From assembly GCF_039545455.1 (NCBI RefSeq), contig NZ_CP154468.1, forward strand, positions 868,001 through 932,000: 64,000 nucleotides of DNA. The letters are read 5' to 3'. Source of the stretch: Brucella sp. BE17. Its GTDB lineage: Bacteria > Pseudomonadota > Alphaproteobacteria > Rhizobiales > Rhizobiaceae. This document shows positions 1 through 7,474 of the stretch, one piece after another. The position numbers were made by a program, and so were the translations under genes. The notes under the pieces were generated by a model, which searched no databases, had not been told where the DNA came from, and saw only the letters and a list, made by a program, of their open reading frames with translations. The stretch's first letter is position 1; every line of letters starts with the position of its first letter.

Positions 1-160
1 CGATCAGCGTATTGCCATGATAGACGAGACCGGAATATTCGATGCTGCCCTTGCCGGAGAAGAAGCCATAGACACCGGTTCCGAACTCACATTTGACGGC
101 AGAGGCGATCTTGCCCCGGCCTTCATTGAGCAGCTGCTGTAGACGAGTTGGGAAAGCCAT
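1..160 (-). CDS. Phage tail protein, N-terminal part only
   Basis: About 53 N-terminal residues are visible; the gene runs off the left edge. The start is the ATG whose A lies at 160, preceded by a GGAGG box four bases away. The protein opens MAFPTRLQQLLNEGRGK and continues with an aromatic and glycine-rich stretch (GVYGFFSGKG), like the opening of tail or baseplate proteins encoded after the tape measure in siphophage-type prophages. The tail genes to the right point the same way, with only the opposite-strand TIR gene between. The tail assignment rests on context and general character, not on a diagnostic motif. Confidence 0.5.
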   Translation of the reverse strand, partial: MAFPTRLQQLLNEGRGKIASAVKCEFGTGVYGFFSGKGSIEYSGLVYHGNTLI

Positions 161-240
161 GAAGCCTCCGAATTATAAGAAAGTGTAATCGACTATTGGT
201 TGAGACTCGGCTTTGATGCACGTATCAACAATAGGGGGCG

Positions 241-1026
241 ATGATGGTTAAAACGCTGTGGTTAACTTATGCGTGGGTGGATAACGAAGAAGATGATGTG
301 GATTTTGTTGTTCAAAAACTTCAGTCTGTAGGGATCGATGTAAGGCTGGACCGCACAAGAATTGTTGCAGGGCAGCGTCTCTGGCATCAGATCGATAAAA
401 ACATTCTCTCCGCAGACTTAGATGGATTTGCGATCTATTCAACCCGCGAAAGCCTAGTCAGTGAGCCCTGTCAAGAAGAGCTAGCGATTGCCCTCGATCG
501 TGTGCTTCGGGAAAAAGGTGGTAGTTTTCCTTTGATAGGCATATTCCCAACACCAATCGAGCGTGAACTCATACCAAGTTCGATCGCAACGCGCTTGTAT
601 GTATCATTGAAGGACGAAAAATGGGCCGACCGGGTCTCCGCCGCACTATCTAACGAGGTTGGACATCAACATGCGGAAGTGCAGCCATTTTTCATTAAAG
701 AGCATAGAATTGGTGAACATTACATCTACGAAATGAGACCGCGAGACGGAGTTTGGCAGCCCTCTGTCGCAGCTGTCTTAGCCGACCAATACGATAGTAT
801 TCAATTTCCTTGGGTTTGGGCAAAAGGCCAACCTCATTTCAATCCGCCAATGTGGATAGGCACAGAAATACCTGAATCACCGTTAAACGCAGAGCGCTGG
901 AAAGGATATCGCGTCGACCAGCAGGCAGATGCCACCCAAAGTCTATATGTAAAATCCAAGGAAAGACTACGCAGCATTATTTTCGGTTGCGCTACTCGCG
1001 AACAATTCCGCTATGATTTTGGCTGA
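241..1026 (+). CDS. TIR-domain protein inserted in prophage tail genes
   Basis: A 261-residue protein whose first ~130 residues form a TIR-like domain. It has a beta-strand start (LWLTYAWVDN), an alternating alpha/beta pattern, and the segment YSTRESLVSEPCQEEL near residues 66-81, which matches the S-x-x-C-x-x-E-L pattern holding the catalytic glutamate of NADase TIR domains (E80, or E79). Residues ~135-261 match nothing I recognise and may sense or bind a partner. An in-frame ATG pair follows a GGGGGC box at the 241 start. The gene is on the opposite strand from the surrounding tail genes and is AT-richer than they are, as expected for a phage-carried cargo gene. A role in abortive infection or superinfection exclusion is inference; the domain call is fairly secure. 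Confidence 0.7.
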   Translation: MMVKTLWLTYAWVDNEEDDVDFVVQKLQSVGIDVRLDRTRIVAGQRLWHQIDKNILSADLDGFAIYSTRESLVSEPCQEELAIALDRVLREKGGSFPLIGIFPTPIERELIPSSIATRLYVSLKDEKWADRVSAALSNEVGHQHAEVQPFFIKEHRIGEHYIYEMRPRDGVWQPSVAAVLADQYDSIQFPWVWAKGQPHFNPPMWIGTEIPESPLNAERWKGYRVDQQADATQSLYVKSKERLRSIIFGCATREQFRYDFG

Positions 1027-1027
1027 G

Positions 1028-1285
1028 CTATTTCAGCACAATAGTAAAATAGCCAGGTATCATTTCGTCTTCAATTTTGTAACACTGTTTAGAAAAGGCA
1101 AACTTTTGTCGAGAACTATCAACATCAGCAATAAAAAGAGCCTCTGATCTAATTGTGCCGAAATTTTGAGAATGATCTTTTCGCGGATCGTAGACAGTAA
1201 TATCGGCTTCTATCGCGGCACCATATACGGTCACAACTGGCGGGGTCATCTCCGCCTTTTCTTTCTTTTCCATTTTCTTCTCCAT
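1028..1285 (-). CDS. Small prophage protein, unknown function
   Basis: An 85-residue protein with a charged start (MEKKMEKKEKAEM) and no recognised domain. Its ATG at 1285 overlaps the stop of the upstream tail gene by one base and has a GGAGGTG box eight bases before it. A second ATG at 1273 also has a GGAG-like box, so the first four residues are uncertain. It sits in the tail-gene string and ends two bases from the end of the convergent TIR gene. It may be a small tail or morphogenesis factor, but that is context only. Confidence 0.5.
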   Translation of the reverse strand: MEKKMEKKEKAEMTPPVVTVYGAAIEADITVYDPRKDHSQNFGTIRSEALFIADVDSSRQKFAFSKQCYKIEDEMIPGYFTIVLK

Positions 1286-1896
1286 TATTTTGGCACCTCC
1301 ACAAGCTGGAATGAAGCATCGGGGGACTTTCCTTCACCCACCTGAAAACTGTTCGGCACCAGCCGCATGTTCATGACAGGATTTTTGAAACGAACGGTCG
1401 AACCAACCGGAATATAGGACGGCAAGAACGGCTCGACCTTGATCTGCACCGTTGTGCTTGCCGCCGTAGCATCCGAAACCGCACGAGCTATAAAGTTGTA
1501 ATCGGCATAGCTCAGCCCGATCAGGTCACCTTCCATAAGCCGCAGCCCCGTGGCGACATTGTTGAATGTCAGAGTATTGCCGTTGATCACAGAAAGCGTC
1601 GCCGTACCCGCGATACGCGGATTATTGGCATCGCCCCAATAGGCTTGCGGGATGCAGACGTGTTTCGGCGTATAGTGAACCGTCACCTGCCCGCCCCGGC
1701 AGCGATCAATGAACGCCTCAAGCTTCTGGCGGTGAGCATTGGTCATTTGGATAACCTTTGCCGTCCACGACCAGAACGGATCGCCATTCTCGATCGCTGA
1801 AATTGCCCGCTCGCCGTATTTCGAAACTGACACCGAGCGGTTTAAAATCGGAAATGTCGCTTCATAGCGCAATCCAGTGGGGAGAAGTTCCGCCAT
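1285..1896 (-). CDS. Phage tail (distal tail or baseplate-like) protein
   Basis: A 203-residue protein, beta-rich, with no signal peptide or membrane segment. The opening (MAELLPTGLRYEATFPILNR) and the internal VIQMTNAHRQKLEAF stretch resemble structural tail proteins encoded just after the tape measure. Its start overlaps the tape-measure stop (ATG at 1896 shares a base with the TAA), so the two were co-translated. The gene looks intact although its upstream partner is not. The exact tail position is inferred from gene order. Confidence 0.55.
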   Translation of the reverse strand: MAELLPTGLRYEATFPILNRSVSVSKYGERAISAIENGDPFWSWTAKVIQMTNAHRQKLEAFIDRCRGGQVTVHYTPKHVCIPQAYWGDANNPRIAGTATLSVINGNTLTFNNVATGLRLMEGDLIGLSYADYNFIARAVSDATAASTTVQIKVEPFLPSYIPVGSTVRFKNPVMNMRLVPNSFQVGEGKSPDASFQLVEVPK

Positions 1897-2540
1897 TAGC
1901 GTGTATATCCTCTGGCTGCTACCTGTCTCAGGTCGTTGGCGGTTCTGACAGCGCTGCCCTTATCACGCGCAGCAAAGCCTTGCTTGACGTTCCGCTGCGA
2001 AATGCGCTCGACCTCCGCTTTCCAGTTGCCGTCCTGGTCTACATAAACGCGTACGTCTGCAATCACACCGTTCTGGGCTTGCTGCGATGTTACCGGTGAA
2101 GACAGGATCGGCATCGTGGGGGCGGTCAACCTATGATTTGGGATAACCTGTTCACCGCCACGGAAACGGACTAGCTCTGGGCCTTTTTCACCAACTAGAG
2201 CGACGCCCCGCGGCGCTGAATTTGTGCCTCTTGCAAAACCTGGAATTAAGCCAGAGAAAAACCCGCCACCACCGCCAGACCCTTTGAAAATCCCCGTGAA
2301 CAAGTCGTCAAACGCCATATCCAATAATTTGTCAGCAATCCTACCAAGCGCATTGGCAAATGCATCAGCCGCCGAAACACCGTTGACGAGATCGTCAACA
2401 ATACCGCGCATAGCGTCCTTCTGGGCGTCCTGCCATTCTTCGGCGCTCTGTTTGATCTTTTGTTGTGCCTCTGAAAGCTTATTCGCTTCCGCAGTGGCCA
2501 AGGCCCATTGTTCGGCAGTTTGTGAAGATGCGAAGGGCTT
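1896..2540 (-). pseudogene. Truncated phage tape-measure protein (C-terminus)
   Basis: About 200 codons survive of a gene normally 600 or more codons long. The remainder shows tape-measure traits: a coiled helix (AEEWQDAQKDAMRG), a glycine run (GGGGGFFSGL), and the FARGTN...ALVGEKGPELV motif typical of lambda-type tape-measure C-termini. The frame is open back to 2540, immediately after the TGA of the small gene at 2541-2756, and has no ATG; a TTG at 2501 is the only possible start. The N-terminal half is missing, and an unrelated small gene directly abuts the remnant in the same frame, which points to a deletion joining early and late prophage regions. Confidence 0.75.
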
Positions 2541-2756
2541 TCATATGGCGAGCCCTCCACGGATTATCCACGGAAAATTGGCATACTCAGGATCCTGCTC
2601 TTTCTCGTCCTCGTAATCTTCGAAGTCATTTTCATGATCCATGTCAGTGTCTTCAAGATCGGGATCACCGTCCATCGCATCGAGAAGGGCAATAGCCTCA
2701 TCAATCCACTGTGCGAGCATCAGGCGGCGCAGGCGAGATATGGCAGGGCTGTTCAT
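2541..2756 (-). CDS. Small acidic prophage protein
   Basis: A 71-residue protein. The N-terminal part (MNSPAISRLRRLMLAQWIDEAIALLDAMDGDPDLED in outline: basic helix then acidic turn) resembles short hypothetical proteins common in Rhizobiales prophages. The middle is strongly acidic (EDYEDEKEQD). Its ATG overlaps the stop of the upstream gene by four bases, so it belongs to a compact leftward set. Its C-terminus may have been altered by the deletion, because the next codon after its stop is tape-measure sequence in the same frame. Function unknown. Confidence 0.5.
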   Translation of the reverse strand: MNSPAISRLRRLMLAQWIDEAIALLDAMDGDPDLEDTDMDHENDFEDYEDEKEQDPEYANFPWIIRGGLAI

Positions 2757-2938
2757 TGCGCACCACCCTTCTGCGCGATCAGCACGTAGCCGATGCCATG
2801 GTTTATATCGGCACGATAAGCCTGACCGTGCGTTTCACTCATAAGCTCGACAAGTTGACGGACAAGATCACCAATTTGCTGACCTTTGTTCGCGCCACCC
2901 CGCAGGGCTTCGGAGAAGGGAGAAGTCGCAACTTTCAC
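2753..2938 (-). CDS. Small prophage protein, unknown function
   Basis: A 61-residue soluble protein (begins MKVATSPFSEALRGGANKG; ends IAQKGGAQ) with one probable amphipathic helix around DLVRQLVELM. It overlaps both neighbours by four bases (ATGA type), which supports real translation in an operon of small genes read leftwards. I recognise no domain. The gene set resembles the early or lysogeny region of Brucellaceae prophages rather than the tail module. Confidence 0.5.
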   Translation of the reverse strand: MKVATSPFSEALRGGANKGQQIGDLVRQLVELMSETHGQAYRADINHGIGYVLIAQKGGAQ

Positions 2939-3270
2939 GCTGGCACCCTCCGCTCAAGATCGGCAAGAACCTTGTGGCATCCTGCGTCCTCAGCCAAAAG
3001 CGGGCCGACATCGAAATGGGCTTTCACTACCCCGCGCTTACTGTCGTATACGCTTAGTAATAGGGGGATTGACGGTCGGCCATCGACTAAGACTTCCCAA
3101 TCATCAGCAGTCGGCCATATTTCCGCTGCTGCGGCCTTTAATTCTGCGATTGCAGCGTCAAGGCGTTCACGCGCTGTCATGACTGGCTTTTCCGCTATAG
3201 CCACAGCCGGAACCGTAAGCGCCACACCAGCAGCAGGAGCGGCACGGAGAAAAGATCGACGGTTTAGCAT
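2935..3270 (-). CDS. Small protein with Tat-like leader
   Basis: A 111-residue protein starting MLNRRSFLRAAPAAG, a twin-arginine consensus (RRSFL) followed by an alanine-rich hydrophobic stretch and a plausible cleavage site after AIA. The remaining ~80 residues carry an amphipathic helix (ERLDAAIAELKAAAAEIW) and no known domain. It is the first gene of a four-base-overlapping trio. Such RRSFL-leader proteins are recurrent in Rhizobiales prophages, but their role is not known to me. Export by the Tat system is predicted from the motif only. Confidence 0.5.
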   Translation of the reverse strand: MLNRRSFLRAAPAAGVALTVPAVAIAEKPVMTARERLDAAIAELKAAAAEIWPTADDWEVLVDGRPSIPLLLSVYDSKRGVVKAHFDVGPLLAEDAGCHKVLADLERRVPA

Positions 3271-3331
3271 GACGTTGCCCTTTCATTGAGGGTGTCATCA
3301 AGCGCTGTCTTTGCTGCGGATAAATTGTCGA

Positions 3332-3424
3332 GCGCGTTCCGGTGAACCTTGGGGCGTTCGCCGTTTCTATGTTCGTGATCCCTTTGGTCGCCTCATTAAC
3401 GTGCTGACACACAGTTCGGAGTAG
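3332..3424 (+). pseudogene. Glyoxalase (VOC) family C-terminal fragment
   Basis: Reading rightwards in one frame to a TAG at 3422 gives ARSGEPWGVRRFYVRDPFG followed by RLINVLTHSSE. This is the characteristic last beta-strand of a glyoxalase/bleomycin-resistance-fold protein. There is no start and no upstream homologous sequence; the preceding bases are prophage. It is probably a chromosomal gene cut by prophage integration or a later deletion. Confidence 0.6.
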
Positions 3425-3653
3425 CCAAATGAATTCTAACTGCCCCCACTTGTGAAAGCTATCAAGAACGGCTGGGCGCTACTCCCGCTATCGCGTTCTA
3501 GTGCTGCCCGTAACTGCTCTCTGCGCCTCTGCTTTCAGCGCGGCGTTCTGATTAGTCACCCGCCGGGGTACGCCGGAGCGTGGCAGAATCTGCCGGTTGT
3601 TTGCAATATTATACTAAAGTAGTACACTGGTCGCATTAGGCAGGGAGGGCGTC
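3425..3653. other. Intergenic, no supported gene
   Basis: On the minus strand, short pieces such as QNAALKAEAQRA and RREQLRAALERD appear in different frames and could be remains of a coiled-coil phage gene (spanin-like), but stops interrupt both frames. The right end holds a promoter-like TTGCAA...TATACT pair around 3601-3616 and a short inverted repeat (TACT...AGTA) near 3611-3623, just before the 30-residue ORF. Confidence 0.3.
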
Positions 3654-3746
3654 ATGGACCAGTTGATTTCCACTTTAGCCATTAGCGGCATCGGCTTAGT
3701 TGTAGTGAACAACATTATACGGATGCTTGCTGTTAACCCATTGTGA
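3654..3746 (+). CDS. Possible 30-residue membrane peptide
   Basis: ATG at 3654 with a strong AGGGAGGG box 5 to 10 bases upstream and a promoter-like sequence before that. The product is MDQLISTLAISGIGLVV followed by a short polar tail, a single hydrophobic helix of about 18 residues. A small toxin, holin-like or stress peptide would look like this, but so would chance. The ribosome-binding site and promoter are the main reasons to list it. Confidence 0.35.
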   Translation: MDQLISTLAISGIGLVVVNNIIRMLAVNPL

Positions 3747-3882
3747 TTAGAGATTCGCCACGTACCCTCGCGCAATCAGGTGCAAAGGCAGAGGTGGCGG
3801 TCATGTCATCTGTGCGAGGATCGGCGCTTGATAAGACCGATGGCAAAACGCCCTCGCATCCCGTTACATCGTTGCTCCAATA

Positions 3883-3910
3883 GAAAACCGCCCAGCTTTC
3901 GCCGGGCGGT
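3883..3910 (-). terminator. Intrinsic terminator of the omp gene
   Basis: ACCGCCC (3887-3893) pairs with GGGCGGT (3904-3910). On the minus strand the stem is followed by a short run of T (AAAA on the plus strand just left of the stem). It lies 27 bases past the stop of the Omp gene, in the correct orientation. Confidence 0.75.
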
Positions 3911-3936
3911 CATCTTTAGACTGGAGTGGTCTTATA

Positions 3937-4665
3937 TTAGAACTTGTATGCAACACCGAGACGGACTTCGTTGGCCTTGAACTTGTTACGGGCGTCAAAA
4001 CCGAAATCGTCGTTTCCTGCAGAGAACGACTTACGACCGTAATCGGTATAACGATATTCGAGTCGCAGAATGACATTGTCAGTGGCAGCATAATCAACAC
4101 CAGCGCCTGCAGTCCAACCGGTAAGAGTTTTGCTCTGCGAGACGGTACCGACACCATCGTCAAAACCAATAGCAGTTGCTGAATTCTTTACACTTCCGAA
4201 TGCGACACCACCTGCGATATAGGGCATGAAACGGTCTGCGGCATAACCTACGCGTGCGCGGACAGCACCAGACCAGCGAAGCTTGCTTTCAATGCTTGCA
4301 ACTTCATCCAAATCTTCATCAAAGATTGAAGCGCTATCTTTCAAGTTGTTATAAGTGATATCCGCATCGACACCCAGAACGAGGTTGCTTCCCGTGTCGA
4401 AGTTATATCCAGCATACAGGCCACCCAGGAACCCGTCTGGCTTCGTATTCAAAGCAGAGAAACCGTCTTCATCGTCGTATGCACTAAAGCGCGACTTGCC
4501 CCAACCGTAGCCAATCTGTCCACCAATATAGCCGCCAGTCCAAGAGAACACTGGTGCTGCTACAATTGGTGCGGGCTCTTGATAAACAATTGCATCTGCC
4601 GCATGCGCGCCAGAGATTCCGGCGATTGCGACTGTAGAAGCGAGCAAAATTGACTTGATGTTCAT
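3937..4665 (-). CDS. Omp25/Omp31-family outer-membrane beta-barrel
   Basis: A 242-residue protein starting MNIKSILLASTVAIAGISG, with a signal peptide cut after AHA to leave ADAIVYQEPAP. The body carries the family hallmarks: FSWTGGYIGGQIGYGWG after the leader, GFLGGLYAGYNF, RARVGYAADRFMPYIAGGVAFG, GWTAGAGVDYA, LEYRYTDYG, and a C-terminal phenylalanine (VRLGVAYKF) recognised by the barrel-assembly machinery. The start at 4665 was chosen over upstream in-frame codons because GGGGAG lies just before it. In Brucellaceae these abundant proteins tie the outer membrane together. The gene is monocistronic with its own terminator. Confidence 0.92.
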   Translation of the reverse strand: MNIKSILLASTVAIAGISGAHAADAIVYQEPAPIVAAPVFSWTGGYIGGQIGYGWGKSRFSAYDDEDGFSALNTKPDGFLGGLYAGYNFDTGSNLVLGVDADITYNNLKDSASIFDEDLDEVASIESKLRWSGAVRARVGYAADRFMPYIAGGVAFGSVKNSATAIGFDDGVGTVSQSKTLTGWTAGAGVDYAATDNVILRLEYRYTDYGRKSFSAGNDDFGFDARNKFKANEVRLGVAYKF

Positions 4666-5546
4666 TTGTAATCTCCCCGCTCTCAATGAGAGCCCTAAAA
4701 TTAATCACTTACATAAAGATAGCGCTCTTGACACAAAAGTCTGTAGCAATAAGGCAACACAACCATACATTGGGCAAAATATGCTGTTGCACCATTAGCG
4801 ATGGTTAATGAAGCAATAAAAAACGGCCAATGCCCGCTTCTTTTATGCCGCCTTCTGTCTTTGAGAATATTTCTGGCGGCGGCGCCCGTTTCCGGCTTCA
4901 GCCTAACGGTATTCCCTTTTTGATTGGGAGAACCGGAGCAATGCTCCATCGATAATTTCGTACCCACCCCCTTCGATGCCTTGCTGCGCGTCTCCGGCGA
5001 CTATATCTAAAATATGCTCGAGAACCGGGCCAGCTGCTGCCCCCCAAACGCCTACTTTCTACTTTGAGCGATACGCGCCACATAAAATACTGTTTTATAC
5101 TGGTTATTGCCCGCTCTTTCCGCATACGGCTTGTCTCTTCGTGAATACCCTTAAGGCGAGACCAACTCGCAAACGAATCTTTGCAAGACGAACCTTGCCG
5201 GTCTTGCTCACGGTCTGGACAAACAGGCATCCGGCTTTTGCCCTCGGCCAGGTCCAGAGACACTGGCGGTTTTCCTCATTGGATGGCAGGACAATCAGAT
5301 CAAAGACTAAGAAATATGACGCGACCCTGTTAGGCCCACCATTCTAACCCCAGATAGATCAAATAGTTAACTACTCTTGAGATGGCTATTACATAGTTCC
5401 TGTAAGTTCGATGCAGCTTATTTAAACCTTTATGTAACCCGCAATATCATATGGCAGTGGCCGGGATCTTCCGGAATTAAATCGGGGTTTTGCGATTTAG
5501 GGCGGGAAAACCCAGTTCTCTGTGAACTGAATTCAGTGGGAAGACC
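4666..5546. other. Intergenic, holds omp upstream region; no supported gene
   Basis: About 880 bases without a convincing gene. The part next to the omp start is AT-rich and must hold its promoter. Open frames exist on both strands (about 4976-5347 plus, 4898-5263 minus), but both lack a ribosome-binding site, family resemblance and sensible composition. A GGAGC-AAT-GCTCC hairpin occurs near 4934-4946. The stretch may be decayed DNA. Confidence 0.4.
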
Positions 5547-6302
5547 TTATAACGTTATGTTTGGCGCAATGAGCGCAATACCCGAAAACAACAGCAACAC
5601 AAAAACCATGAAGCGTAAGGCTTTTGGCGAAATTTGGGGCGGCCAGCGCCGGGCCAGATAGGTCGATACCAGAACGGCTGGCAATCCGGCGAGCGCCCAT
5701 AAAAACGCGTGATTATGCCAGTCACCATTTGCTGCAACGAGACCGAGGCGGAAGAACGAATTGAGTGAAAAAATCGCTACAAGCGTTTCCCGGATAACGC
5801 TGTGTGGTAACGGTTGCCTATAAAACTGGAATACCAATGGAGGTCCCGCAGTCGAAAACAGGCCGCCCATAATACCGCCCAGTGCGCCGAAAACGATAAA
5901 TACAGCTCCATGCGACTGGTGGGCAAGCGGAGATGAACGTCGGATCAGTTGCAAACTCGACAAAATAATAGCGCTGCCAAGAAGAATGCGCAAAATCGAT
6001 AGCGAAGAGGAAGCAAGAAGCTCAAGCAAGGCATAGCCGAGAACAATCATCGGTAGAGCGCCGGCCAGTGACAGGAGAAACGGCTTTAAAGCGATATCAC
6101 GCCATCCGCGTGCCAAAACTATGCCGGCATTGGCAAGTGTCAGAAGACTGATGACGATTGCAGCTTCCGGCAAAGGCACAAGCCCCGTTACCGCAACGCC
6201 GCCCATCAGCAAGAGACCGAAAGCAAATCCCGTCAAGGTTTGCACATAAGCTGCCACAAACGCCAGCACAGCAAATACCGCATAAGCGGATATTGAGGTC
6301 AT
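5547..6302 (-). CDS. TauE/SafE (TSUP) family membrane exporter
   Basis: A 251-residue integral membrane protein with seven or eight hydrophobic segments and the family pattern of two glycine-rich halves (FVAAYVQTLTGFAFGLLLMGG near the start; GALGGIMGGLFSTAGPP in the middle). TSUP proteins move sulfur-containing organic anions such as sulfite, sulfoacetate and sulfolactate. The start at 6302 overlaps the preceding stop as ATGA, so it is translationally coupled as the last gene of the cluster A operon. In known sulfoglycolytic clusters a TauE/SafE protein is thought to export 3-sulfolactate, which is how I read it here. The family call is firm; the substrate is inferred from context. Confidence 0.85.
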   Translation of the reverse strand: MTSISAYAVFAVLAFVAAYVQTLTGFAFGLLLMGGVAVTGLVPLPEAAIVISLLTLANAGIVLARGWRDIALKPFLLSLAGALPMIVLGYALLELLASSSLSILRILLGSAIILSSLQLIRRSSPLAHQSHGAVFIVFGALGGIMGGLFSTAGPPLVFQFYRQPLPHSVIRETLVAIFSLNSFFRLGLVAANGDWHNHAFLWALAGLPAVLVSTYLARRWPPQISPKALRFMVFVLLLFSGIALIAPNITL

Positions 6303-7468
6303 GTCTGGGTTCCGTGCCCGAGGCGCAGTACCCGAAATGGCTCCAGCCATTCAAGATCCGGCACTACACCCAAACCCGGTCCTTTCGGCAGTGAAACGGC
6401 ACCGTTTTTTAACAAGGGCCAAGTTGGCACGACAGCATCGCGCAGCGGATTTGGATTAACGTCGATTTCCAGCAGCCCGTCTCCACCCGCAGCAGCCAGA
6501 ATATGTGCAGAGGCTGTCAGGCCGATACCTGCTCCCAAAAAATGCGGACAATAGCGGCGGCCAGCCGCGAGTGTAGCACGCGCGACTTCATAACATCCCG
6601 TCGGCCCGCCCCATTTCGCCGCATCGGGCTGAATGACAGAAAGCTGCCCCGCACGGATCGCAGAGCGGAAAGACGATAAACCGACAAGATTTTCACCACC
6701 AGCCAATGGGGTCGCAGTCAGTTTGGCAAGTTTATTCCATACCACACGACTGGCATCGGCACGGACAGGTTCTTCCAGCCAGCCAATATCAAGATCAACC
6801 GTTGCAAGCAGAAAATCCCGGGCCATATCATGTGAAAAGCCCTGATTGGCATCTGCATAGAGTGTTTCACCGGGTTGAAGACTATGTCCAAGGGAGCGGA
6901 TCAAAGCCAGATCACGATTAAAATCAAAGCCCACTTTGACCTTGAAATCACGATAGCCGTCATTGCGAGCTCGTGCGACGATGGCCTCGGCATCGCAAAT
7001 GTGAATACCGCTTGCATAAGCACGCACTTCACTTTGTGCGTCCAGGGACAAGGCTTTGGCCAGCGAGACACCACGTCGCCGGGCAGTAAGATCCCAATAG
7101 GCCATATCAAACCCGGCAATGACCTGGGAATATGGCCCCACCTCCCCCGTCTGAAGAACAAGTATCTCGGTTTGCTTGTTTAATTGCTTCCAAAGACTGG
7201 CAGGATCAGGCAACGGCTTGTCAATAATACGAGGCGCTATGTCGGAAATGATCAATCTCGCGCGATGCTCTGCTCCGCAAGCTGGCCAGTTACACCAGAT
7301 TTCCCCCCAGCCGACCAAGCCCGTATCATCTTCAAGCCGCACCAGTAAAGCCGGACGATCCCCCATGGTTCCAAAAGATGTAGAGACCGGTTTTTCGAGC
7401 GGCACACGAAAGACGTGGGCTTCGACTGATCGGACAACACAATTTTGCAAGGAATCCGGCTTATACAT
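6299..7468 (-). CDS. Enolase-superfamily (mandelate racemase type) enzyme
   Basis: A 389-residue protein with the capping domain followed by the (beta/alpha)7-beta barrel. Visible catalytic features are the K-x-K pair in FKVKVG (K176, K178), metal ligands D206 (ADANQG), E232 (LEEP) and E259 (GGEN), and H309 (PHFLG). Enzymes of this kind abstract the proton next to a carboxylate and dehydrate, epimerise or cycloisomerise sugar acids. It lies between the SDR and the TSUP exporter in the cluster A operon. A sugar-acid or sulfosugar-acid dehydratase would fit, but the specificity cannot be read from the sequence. Its presence is not explained by the standard sulfo-EMP route. Confidence 0.85.
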   Translation of the reverse strand: MYKPDSLQNCVVRSVEAHVFRVPLEKPVSTSFGTMGDRPALLVRLEDDTGLVGWGEIWCNWPACGAEHRARLIISDIAPRIIDKPLPDPASLWKQLNKQTEILVLQTGEVGPYSQVIAGFDMAYWDLTARRRGVSLAKALSLDAQSEVRAYASGIHICDAEAIVARARNDGYRDFKVKVGFDFNRDLALIRSLGHSLQPGETLYADANQGFSHDMARDFLLATVDLDIGWLEEPVRADASRVVWNKLAKLTATPLAGGENLVGLSSFRSAIRAGQLSVIQPDAAKWGGPTGCYEVARATLAAGRRYCPHFLGAGIGLTASAHILAAAGGDGLLEIDVNPNPLRDAVVPTWPLLKNGAVSLPKGPGLGVVPDLEWLEPFRVLRLGHGTQT

Positions 7469-7474
7469 GAATCA

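Noticed and set aside
3167..3412. 81-codon open frame on the minus strand
   Set aside because: It overlaps the Tat-leader gene in another frame and the glyoxalase tail on the other strand; composition is implausible.
4898..5347. Overlapping open frames on both strands in the gap upstream of omp
   Set aside because: Neither has a ribosome-binding site, codon pattern or family resemblance; I treat the gap as non-coding.
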